Assembly (NCBI GenBank): GCA_020718265.1
Contig: DYSM01000147.1
Span: 1-7,368, forward strand
Source: Draconibacterium orientale
GTDB lineage: Bacteria > Bacteroidota > Bacteroidia > Bacteroidales > JAADGE01
Length of the DNA stretch: 7,368 nt
Direction of reading: 5' to 3'
Shown: positions 1 to 7,000 of the stretch, piece by piece
Layout: every line of letters starts with the position of its first letter
How positions within the stretch are numbered: position 1 is the first letter of the stretch
Notes under the pieces: generated by a model
The model's input: only the letters and a program-made list of their open reading frames with translations
What the model was told of the DNA's origin: nothing
The model's database searches: none
Program-made: the position numbers and the translations under genes

Positions 1-6
1 AATTTA

Positions 7-35
7 ACTTTACAAACTTTCAACTTTATGACTTT
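7..35. repeat. short irregular ACTTT repeat
   Basis: ACTTT occurs four times at 7-11, 16-20, 23-27 and 31-35, with spacings of 9, 7 and 8 bases. Simple repeats built on AACTTT/CAACTTT are, from memory, common between genes in Bacteroidota. This copy is short and imperfect and may be chance in AT-rich DNA. No function is claimed. Confidence 0.3.
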
Positions 36-127
36 TTATACTGAACTCATCTTTATATTTTTAAATCAAGTATCGCAATCATTTTTAGATTTTGGTTATA
101 TCGCCGATTTTTTCTTAAAAAAGATGA

Positions 128-153
128 CGCAAGTTTTAAAAAATAAACTTGCG
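128..153 (-). terminator. candidate hairpin terminator for the leftward EF-hand membrane protein gene
   Basis: A perfect 9-bp inverted repeat, CGCAAGTTT (128-136) and AAACTTGCG (145-153), encloses an 8-base loop. It lies 70 bases past the stop codon of the minus-strand gene ending at 223. Read on the minus strand, the stem is followed by TCATCTTTTTT, a reasonable though slightly delayed U-tract. The plus-strand side is T-rich too, so it could also stop transcription arriving from the left. The stem has only four G:C pairs, so its strength is uncertain. Confidence 0.45.
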
Positions 154-222
154 ACATTTCTTTATTTTCGAGTTTCAGACAATTTTTATAACGATGTTTT
201 TGGTTTATTTAATCCAAAATAG

Positions 223-2439
223 TTATACAAACCAAGTTTTTATTACTGTCCAATATCCGAAATGCCAAAGCGCATAAGCTCCGCCGGCAAGTATAACAAG
301 GACAGCAAAGTAAACCCAAGTCGGGATGCGCTTCTTGGAGAAAGGGTCATTCATGACGCGTTTTGAATTCTTTGGCAGTCGTGCGACCGATGTAAGAGTT
401 GCTCCGAAACGCATGTTAATCAACGATTTAGCGTTTACAGCCCAACCGTTGGCATCCAAAATTGGGGCTAAATTTCGCTTGCGTAATTTCATCCAAGCCA
501 AAATCATAGACGGTCCCGAAATTAGTAACACAACACTCAAAACAGCCAGAGGCATTTGCCACCATGCCAAGCTCATAAAACCGGTAAAAATGGCGGCAAG
601 CATCGAGCCGATTGCGCCGATGGCAAGTCCGATGGCTGCGAAAATTCCCATGTATTTGGCAATATCGAATTGTTGTATGGGCGCAACTGCTTTCGGGTCG
701 GTTTCCGGAACGGCTGCCGGGTCGGTTTGTACGGGTGCGGCTGTGAGCTTCGTTGCTGATTTTTCAATATTTGCAGTTGCTGAATCTTCGACACTTTTTT
801 CTCTGTTGGCGGCAAATTTTTGAATTTGTTCTTCAATCATCCGAATAAATTTTTTGTAGGGCGAAAAGAAAGCCTGACGAATACTTATCGGATTTTCAAT
901 TACTTTCACAACCGTTGCGTCCCAGTCGTTTCCGTTGCGGTCGTAAAAAAGTCCGTTTCGCCCGACCATCAAATTATCGGTATCGCCGTTGGTAATTCCG
1001 GCGACGATGGACATTTTTTGCCCGCCGACTTTGGACACACAATCGCAATACAACAGATACATGCCGCTCAAATGCGCCATTGCCGCGTGTTTGGCAGAAT
1101 CTACAACTTTTAAGCAAAAATCACAACTGCGTTGGTCTATATATAAGGTGCCGATTTGGAAAATTGCCATTTTATCGGGCATATAAAAATCGATAAACGA
1201 CACGTAATTCGTTATCAATTTGTATAAATTCGTGTAATAACGCACCAATTTATCGACGGAAATTATAGAATCCGCCTCGTCTGCAAAGGTTAAATCATGG
1301 TCAATCATCGCAATGATTTCGGCTTTTCGGTTTTCGGAAACAATGCGTTTCGCTTCTGCATAAGCTAAAACCTCAACGGCATCGCCTTTTTTGTCGGTTT
1401 TCCATGCTGCATAAGGTTCAAATATGGCGCATATTTTTTGCCATTCGGTTTCATTGAGGTTATCTTGGTTTTTCCCAAAAATCGGATTCACAACAAGTTC
1501 CTTAAAGTTCAGAACCGCTTGTTGCCACGCCGGGTTCAACTCTTTTGTAAGCGGCAGTTCTTTTTTTGTATTGATATGAGCAAGCGGAAATGCGGAAAGT
1601 TCGTTCATGCAAGTCGTGAGGTCTTTGCCTGTGAGTTGCATAAAATCAGATATTTGAGAATTTAAAACATCTGTCGAACGGCTGTCAAATTCCGCGAAAC
1701 GACAACGCAGAAAGAAATCTTCAATTTTTGATTTTACGGCTGTCATTGCCGCAAATGCGTTTTCGGTTTCGGCTCCGAAGGGTGAAATTTTTGCAGAATT
1801 TTGTAAAGACACTTCCGTCCACGCACAAAAATCGGCACAGGTTGCATAAAATTTTTCAACAGCTTCTTTATTTACGCCGGGCTTCCCGCTACGGTCCTCC
1901 ACAGAGCCGACGGTTTTGAGGATTTGTTCTAAAATGTGTTTCAAATCCGCATCATCAGCCGCTTCGGGCGGAATGACGCCGTCGCCGTTGAATTTTGTAT
2001 TTGCAAATATTTTAACAGTGTCCGAGGTGTCGTCTGTGGAAATAAATTCGGAATTCGGCTTGCCTAAATTTTTTAAAATTTCTTTTGCCGATTCCAAAAT
2101 TTGCGTCCCGAGCGGTGTCCGTGTATCAATGGCTGAAAGCGGCAAGGCACTTTCACTTTTGACTAAATCATCGGGCGTTTTGATAATGGATGTTATCCAT
2201 TTTACGGCTGCGATAATTTCGGGTGCACGAATTTTTCCGTCGGCATTGCCGTCAAGCAGTGCCAGCGTTTTTTTATCAAATTCAAGCCCGTCCACCGGAC
2301 AACTCAATGCTGTCCAGAGTTTTTGGTCGAGTTCATCGAGTGCTGCAATATCGCGTCCGGTTTCAATACGCACGCGGTCATTTCCGCCGATGCGTGCAAA
2401 ATTCCAAATATGAGACGTTCTTTTAAGTGCTGATTCCAT
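223..2439 (-). CDS. EF-hand-containing membrane protein of unknown function (738 aa)
   Basis: I cannot name this family, though the opening block (TGRDIAALDELDQKLWTAL, then CPVDGLEFD) and a late block (residues 657-680, NLAPILDANGWAVNAKSLIN) look like conserved motifs of an uncharacterised bacterial family. Residues 63-74 (DGNADGKIRAPE) form a canonical EF-hand loop, with Asp/Asn/Asp at positions 1, 3 and 5, Gly at 6, Ile at 8 and Glu at 12. Residues 149-159 contain NGDGVIPPE, a degenerate second loop. Residues 1-545 are soluble. A linker rich in Ala, Pro and Thr (about 546-590) leads to hydrophobic segments at about 596-622, 626-650 and 707-730, with a basic soluble stretch (651-706) between the last two. 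No signal peptide is visible, so the large N-terminal part is probably cytoplasmic. The ATG at 2439 is the first possible ATG: TAA lies in frame 15 bases upstream. An SD-like AAAGGA precedes it. Calcium binding is inferred from the loop; no enzyme motif was recognised. Confidence 0.85.
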   Translation of the reverse strand: MESALKRTSHIWNFARIGGNDRVRIETGRDIAALDELDQKLWTALSCPVDGLEFDKKTLALLDGNADGKIRAPEIIAAVKWITSIIKTPDDLVKSESALPLSAIDTRTPLGTQILESAKEILKNLGKPNSEFISTDDTSDTVKIFANTKFNGDGVIPPEAADDADLKHILEQILKTVGSVEDRSGKPGVNKEAVEKFYATCADFCAWTEVSLQNSAKISPFGAETENAFAAMTAVKSKIEDFFLRCRFAEFDSRSTDVLNSQISDFMQLTGKDLTTCMNELSAFPLAHINTKKELPLTKELNPAWQQAVLNFKELVVNPIFGKNQDNLNETEWQKICAIFEPYAAWKTDKKGDAVEVLAYAEAKRIVSENRKAEIIAMIDHDLTFADEADSIISVDKLVRYYTNLYKLITNYVSFIDFYMPDKMAIFQIGTLYIDQRSCDFCLKVVDSAKHAAMAHLSGMYLLYCDCVSKVGGQKMSIVAGITNGDTDNLMVGRNGLFYDRNGNDWDATVVKVIENPISIRQAFFSPYKKFIRMIEEQIQKFAANREKSVEDSATANIEKSATKLTAAPVQTDPAAVPETDPKAVAPIQQFDIAKYMGIFAAIGLAIGAIGSMLAAIFTGFMSLAWWQMPLAVLSVVLLISGPSMILAWMKLRKRNLAPILDANGWAVNAKSLINMRFGATLTSVARLPKNSKRVMNDPFSKKRIPTWVYFAVLVILAGGAYALWHFGYWTVIKTWFV

Positions 2440-2444
2440 TCCTG

Positions 2445-2450
2445 TCCTTT
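2445..2450 (-). promoter_or_regulatory. SD-like ribosome binding site
   Basis: On the minus strand AAAGGA lies five bases before the ATG at 2439. It supports that start. It stands out because none of the other three genes here has such a motif, as is usual in Bacteroidota. Confidence 0.5.
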
Positions 2451-2453
2451 TTT

Positions 2454-2484
2454 AAATAAAAACACAAAGTAAGTGTTTTTATTT
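2454..2484 (-). promoter_or_regulatory. perfect 12-bp inverted repeat before the EF-hand protein gene, candidate operator/promoter
   Basis: Arms AAATAAAAACAC (2454-2465) and GTGTTTTTATTT (2473-2484) are perfect reverse complements around a 7-base centre. The near arm ends 14 bases before the start codon. Read on the minus strand, the centre contains TTACTTTG (2465-2472), which matches five of the six fixed bases of the Bacteroidota -7 element TAnnTTTG. I saw no good -33 partner. It could be a repressor site over a promoter, or a leader hairpin affecting translation. It is less likely to be a terminator of the OsmC gene, because the stem is AT-rich and is followed by A residues. Confidence 0.45.
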
Positions 2485-2564
2485 AGTCCGAATCGTTTTT
2501 TAGAGAATGAATCTCATGTGATTTTATAAGTTTTTAAACGTAAACATGTAAACAAAAGATTCCT

Positions 2565-2637
2565 AATGCGTTATGTTTTTCTTAATCGTTATAACGCACT
2601 TTCACATAACGCTTTTGTAAAATTCACAATGCGTTGA
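2565..2637. repeat. cluster of CGTTAT/ATAACG repeats in the gap after the OsmC gene
   Basis: TGCGTTAT (2567-2574) is inverted at 2591-2598 (ATAACGCA) and, with one mismatch, at 2606-2613 (ATAACGCT). AATGCGTT occurs at 2565-2572 and again at 2628-2635. CGTTATAACG (2587-2596) is a perfect 10-bp palindrome in the middle. The starts of the four 8-mers are spaced 24, 15 and 24 bases. Two hairpins are possible: an 8-bp stem (2567-2574 with 2591-2598) and a 5-bp stem (2608-2612 with 2631-2635). The cluster starts 23 bases past the OsmC stop. It could be a regulator-binding array, a transcript 3' structure or a degenerate intergenic repeat; the sequence does not decide. Confidence 0.5.
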
Positions 2638-2659
2638 TAAACAAATTATTGTAAACAGG

Positions 2660-3094
2660 CTAATGGTTTTTTATTACAATTTCGGAAGTTACTTCCATCG
2701 CTTTTTTGTAAGCCACACTCACGCCGCAGTAACGTTCTTCGGATAATGAAACGGCTTTTTGTAATTTTTCCAAATCTAAAACTTTGCCGTCTTTGGGGGT
2801 AAAACAATATTTTACGTGCATTTTCGTGAAATGTTTCGGATGTTCTTCCGTTAGTTCTCCGCTTACATCAACTTGAAAATCTTCGATGTCGTCTGTAACG
2901 CGCATTTTTTTTAGAATTGCGACCACGTCCATTGCAGTGCAACCACCTAAAGCCGCAAGCATAAACGTTTTCGGTTGCGGTCCGAGGTTTTGTCCGCCCA
3001 CGGCTTCTTTGGCATCAATAATTACTTTGTGTTCGTTTACATCCCACTCGAATGCCATATTTTCGAGCCATGTTGTTTTTACTGATTCTGTCAT
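2660..3094 (-). CDS. OsmC-family protein
   Basis: OsmC/Ohr-family proteins are small cytoplasmic dimers; characterised members reduce organic hydroperoxides with a pair of cysteines. Here the family cysteines are Cys52 (in LAALGGCTAMDVV) and Cys123 (in SEERYCGVSVAY), and the length of 144 residues is normal for the family. The block before Cys52 reads LGPQPKTFMLAALGGC, resembling the YhfA-like branch. The Glu found about ten residues before the active cysteine in Ohr and OsmC is replaced by a Gln-Pro pair (40-41), so peroxidase activity cannot be assumed. The ATG at 3094 is the first possible ATG, since TGA lies in frame six bases upstream. No SD sequence is seen. It is transcribed divergently from the Crp/Fnr gene across 197 bp, which suggests, without proof, that the regulator controls it. 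Family membership is secure; substrate and symbol are not. Confidence 0.92.
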   Translation of the reverse strand: MTESVKTTWLENMAFEWDVNEHKVIIDAKEAVGGQNLGPQPKTFMLAALGGCTAMDVVAILKKMRVTDDIEDFQVDVSGELTEEHPKHFTKMHVKYCFTPKDGKVLDLEKLQKAVSLSEERYCGVSVAYKKAMEVTSEIVIKNH

Positions 3095-3113
3095 ATTTCA
3101 AAAATTTGTGGAT

Positions 3114-3127
3114 TAATATACATATTA
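3114..3127. promoter_or_regulatory. AT-rich inverted repeat in the divergent intergenic region
   Basis: TAATAT and ATATTA flank a 2-base centre, 20 bp upstream of the OsmC start codon. The half ACATATTA (3120-3127) recurs inverted as TAATATGT at 3179-3186, so two matching 8-mers bracket the promoter candidate at 3152. A regulator site is possible, but the bases are all A/T apart from one C, so chance is a serious alternative. Confidence 0.3.
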
Positions 3128-3151
3128 GCCTTTATGCTATTGTATTTTTAT

Positions 3152-3159
3152 TACTTTTG
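3152..3159 (+). promoter_or_regulatory. Bacteroidota-type -7 promoter element for the Crp/Fnr gene
   Basis: TACTTTTG is a perfect match to TAnnTTTG, the -7 element used by the Bacteroidota primary sigma factor. The -33 element is weak: only TTAG (3125-3128) or TTTA (3131-3134) lies at a suitable distance, rather than TTTG. Transcription would start near 3165, giving a leader of about 125 bases before the regulator's start. Confidence 0.5.
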
Positions 3160-3184
3160 CAAAAATAGATTAAATATGTAATAT

Positions 3185-3208
3185 GTGAAAATGCTAAGAT
3201 GTTTTCAC
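3185..3208 (+). promoter_or_regulatory. 7-bp inverted repeat in the predicted Crp/Fnr leader
   Basis: GTGAAAA (3185-3191) and TTTTCAC (3202-3208) are perfect reverse complements separated by 10 bases. The GTGA/TCAC ends recall Crp-type half sites, but the 16 bases between them exceed the 8 of a classical Crp site (TGTGA-N6-TCACA). It could be an autoregulatory operator downstream of the promoter or a leader hairpin. Confidence 0.35.
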
Positions 3209-3291
3209 GGTTTAAAAATCAGTTTTTAATTTTAAAATATTTTCTAAAATATTGAAAATAAACGAATAAGAATATTCATAAAACGTATATC

Positions 3292-3999
3292 TTGAGCGTG
3301 AAAAAAAATGAATCCACTACAATATGCGAACATTGCGTTCACCAAAGTGATATTTTTCGGTATTTAACCACCGAAGAGTATGAGCAAATGACGTACGTTA
3401 AAAGCTGTAATTCATACAAACGCGGCGATATTGTTTATCACGAAGGCAACCGTGTCGGCGGAATTTACTGTATCGGGAAAGGTATCGTGAAACACTACAA
3501 AACAGGCATCGACGGCAAAGAACAAATTGTTCGTTTCTCGAAAAAAGGCGATATTTTTGGATTTAGGTCGGTTTTGAGCGAAGAGGTTGCTTGTACATCG
3601 ACTAAAGTGATAGAAGACGCCTCGATTTGTTTTATTCCTGTTGGAAATTTTTTCGATTGGATAAAACACAATTCCGATTTCTCCATGCGCATTATGAAGC
3701 TGTCGTGTAAAGAACTTGGCGAGGCAAACCAATATATTATTGATATTGCACAAAAATCTGTCAGAGAAAGACTTGCAGAGTTTTTGTTGCTCTTGCTTGA
3801 TAATTTCGGAACCGATTCGGACGGAAATCTAAATATTTCACTCACCCGCGAAGAAATTGCCGGTTTAGTCGGAACGGCTACGGAATCCGTAATTCGATTA
3901 TTGTCGGAATTCAAAGCCGATAATTTAATTGAACTTGAACGCCGACAAATTAAAATATTAAATGCTAAACAGTTGAAGCGAATCTGTGATGTTTTCTGA
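3292..3999 (+). CDS. Crp/Fnr-family transcriptional regulator
   Basis: A cytoplasmic DNA-binding regulator of 235 residues, a normal family length. A cyclic-nucleotide-type beta-barrel spans about 35-120 (KRGDIVYHEGNRVGGIYCIG, then KKGDIFG), a long dimerisation helix about 128-170, and a winged helix-turn-helix about 178-225. In the recognition helix (GTATESVIRLL) Glu198 and Arg202 align with the DNA-contacting Glu and Arg of Crp and Fnr. The Arg-Ser pair that binds cAMP in Crp appears as Cys-Thr (101-102), so cAMP is an unlikely ligand. An N-terminal CEHC (Cys12, Cys15) recalls the Fnr cysteines, but an Fnr-like four-cysteine cluster is not evident. There is no ATG: after TAA at 3259 the first common start codons are TTG at 3292 and GTG at 3298, and the first in-frame Met is residue 33, at the edge of the barrel. 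The start could therefore be 3292 or 3298. It ends 49 bp before the sensor-phosphatase gene, on the same strand. Confidence 0.93.
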   Translation: MSVKKNESTTICEHCVHQSDIFRYLTTEEYEQMTYVKSCNSYKRGDIVYHEGNRVGGIYCIGKGIVKHYKTGIDGKEQIVRFSKKGDIFGFRSVLSEEVACTSTKVIEDASICFIPVGNFFDWIKHNSDFSMRIMKLSCKELGEANQYIIDIAQKSVRERLAEFLLLLLDNFGTDSDGNLNISLTREEIAGLVGTATESVIRLLSEFKADNLIELERRQIKILNAKQLKRICDVF

Positions 4000-4048
4000 C
4001 CTAAATTTCAGTGGTTTCTTCTCAAAAAAAATAACGAGTATCGAATAG

Positions 4049-7000
4049 ATGTTTTACCAAACTAAGTTAAGTTTTTTAGTTCTCATTTTGTTCGTCTTTG
4101 CAAGCTCTGCTTCAAAAGCGCAGGATTTGAACGCCGATATTTTTCGATATGACGGCGCAAATGGGTTATCGCAAAATACAGTAAATCACGTCATTCAGGA
4201 TAAAGAAGGGTTTCTGTGGATTTCAACACAAGACGGACTCAACAAATTTGACGGCTACGGTTTTGAAGTGCATCGTCATAATCCTGTGAAAAAGAGTTCG
4301 TTGTCGAGCAATTATATCAATATGGTTTGTTTGGGCGCAGATAATATGCTCTGGATTGCAACGCTGAACGGCTTGAATAAATATGACCCTTTTACGAATG
4401 AATATCAAAATTATTCGGGAAGAACGATGGACAAAGAAACGCTGCATAACGGAGCGGTAAACTACATTTTTCGAGACAGTAAAAATACTATTTGGATAAA
4501 AACCAAATACGGATTAAGTCGATATAATCCTAAAACAGATAATTTTACATTTTTCCGACATCTCTATTACGAGTTTAGCTACTCAACGGAATACAATAAT
4601 TTTAAAATGATTGAGACTGAAAAACGCTTTCTGTGGGTGGCGACTAAGGATGGCATCGCTCGTTTTGATAAGGAAAACGAGCAATTTTCATACTTTTACC
4701 CTGAAGGCGAAGACGCGCAATCGAAAAATGAAATATTCGACATCTCCAACGAGGACAAAAATGTGCTGTGGGTGGCTGCCTCCGAAGGCTTGTATCGGTT
4801 CAATTATAAAGAAAATAAATTTATCAAAATACAATTTCACTCAGAACGACAGCGTTCTGCTGTCCATGTCTTGTTCAAAGACAATCAGAACTTATTGTGG
4901 ATTGGCACAGACCACGGCTTGGCATATCTGGACAAATTTAATAATACAATTCGTTTCTACCAACCTACCGATGCCGATAATAATGCAATTGTTTTCGGGC
5001 GCGTTTCATCAATTACGCAGGACGCTGCACACATTCTGTGGGTGGGCACGGAAAACGGTTTGTTCAAAATAGACAGAAAAGTAAAAACATTCAATACCAT
5101 TCGGCGCGGCGCGGGTTACGGACCGCAGTTGAGTAATAATCGTATTTATTCTGTTTTTGTGGATGAAAAAGAGCGCGTCTGGCTTGGCACGCGACAATAC
5201 GGACTGAATATTTACGACCCAAAAACCGGAAATGTCAAAGTTCTGAACTCGACAAATTCTAATCTCAAAGACGATGATATTCACTGTATTCAACGCCTTT
5301 CTAACGGTAAAATCTGTATAGGTACGAGTAACGGAGCGTTCTTTTATCTACCTGAAAAAGAAGATTTCATTTCGTTTTCTAAGTATTTTAAAAAAGATTT
5401 TTCGCATCGTTTTACAAAAAACAGAATTTCTAAAATAATATTAGACCAAAAAGGTCAATATTGGTTTGCCACCAACAACGGCTTGTTCTTCTTTGACGGC
5501 AATGAAATGAAAACCGTTGCCGACCAACTGAATCTGCATAGCTCTGCCGATTTTCAAACATTTAATGTCATTGAACGCCGTAACGGCGAAATTTGGGCTG
5601 CATCAACAATAGGTCTAACGCGTATCAATCCGCAAACAGGCGAGGCTATTCTTTACACAAAAGAGAACGGCGGTTTGAGTAACAATTCCGCACTCACGGT
5701 GTTTGAAAGTCGTGATAATACGCTTTGGTGCGGCACAGAAACGGGGCTGAACAAATATCTCGCCATAAAAGACTCTTTCGTTTTCTATACAACTGACAGT
5801 CATAAATTTAATAACGATTATGTGTATTCCGTTTTGGAATCCGATGACGGCAATTTGTGGTTGAGCACCAACAACGGACTTGTTAGGTTTTCGCCCAAAA
5901 CTGAGCAGGTAAAGAATTTCCACATTGAAGACGGCTTACAAAGTATAGAATTTAACATCGGAGCCGCATATAAGCACGCCAACGGCATTATGTATTTTGG
6001 CGGTGTAAACGGCGTTAATTTTTTCGACCCTATGAATTTGCCTTCATACACGTATGCTCCGAAGCCTGTCATCACACGATTTGAAAAAATGCTCGCCGAA
6101 GGCAACGTAACGATTCAGGTTCACGAAAGTGATACCATGCAATTGCAACCGCACGAACGTAGTTTTACAATTCGATTCACAATTCCCGAATATACACATC
6201 CGCTCAGAAACAGTTATCGTTACAGAATAAAAGAACTTGACGAAGAGTGGGTTACGAGTAATTCTAACTTCGTTTCATACAATCGGTTACGTCCCGGAAA
6301 ATACACATTTCAAGTCATGGGTGCAAACAGTAATAATGTTTGGAATCCAAAACCGGCCGAACTTGTTATTAATATCGAAATTCCGTTTTGGGAAAGTCGT
6401 ACCGCTTATGTTATCTTCGCATTGACGTTCGTTGCACTAATTGTTCTGATTTTTATGCTTTACAGCCGAAAAATGCGTCGTGAAAAAAGATTTTTCATTG
6501 TTCAAAAAGAAGCATCAGACAAACTCATCAAGCAAGGTGACGAAATTAAGGAAAAGACAAAAAGCATTGAGGACAGTATGCACTATGCAAAGCGTATCAT
6601 CAACGCCATGATACCGTCGGACAAATTTTTTAAGCGCATTTTCCCAAAATCGTTTATTCTTTTTATGCCTAAAGATATTGTCTCCGGCGATTTTTTCTGG
6701 ATGGATACAAAGGATGACCTTGCATTTGTTGCCGTAGCCGATTGCACAGGACACGGCGTGCCCGGCGCGTTTATGTCCATTGTCGGGTTGGATTTGCTGC
6801 GCGATATTTTATCGCTCGGAATTGAAACACCTGCCGAAATCTTAGACAGGCTGAACAATGAAGTAACAAAAATTTTCAAAAGTAAAGATAATGGAGACGC
6901 CGCCGTAAAAGACGGGATGGACATTGTAATTTGTGCCATTGATAAGAAAAAACGCGAACTCCAATTCGCAGGCGCAATGAATCCGCTCTACGTTTTGCGT

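Noticed and set aside
28..222. 64-codon plus-strand reading frame left of the EF-hand protein gene
   Set aside because: It has low-complexity, Phe/Leu-rich composition, contains the hairpin at 128-153, abuts the opposing gene's stop codon and resembles no family I know.
326..823. 165-codon plus-strand frame opposite the EF-hand protein gene
   Set aside because: It lies wholly antisense to the C-terminal membrane region of a convincing 738-residue gene and has no recognisable domain. The same holds for the antisense frame at 1916-2413.
3185..3208. classical Crp binding site
   Set aside because: The GTGA and TCAC halves are 16 bases apart instead of the 8 of a canonical site, so it is listed only as an inverted repeat.
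3495..3914. 139-codon minus-strand frame within the Crp/Fnr gene
   Set aside because: It is antisense to the helix-turn-helix and barrel coding sequence of a clear family member and has no motif of its own.
4611..5072. 153-codon plus-strand frame within the sensor gene
   Set aside because: It is an out-of-frame shadow of the propeller repeats; its recurring CGWL/CGLA motifs are frame-shifted readings of the LWVAT/LWIGT blade codons.
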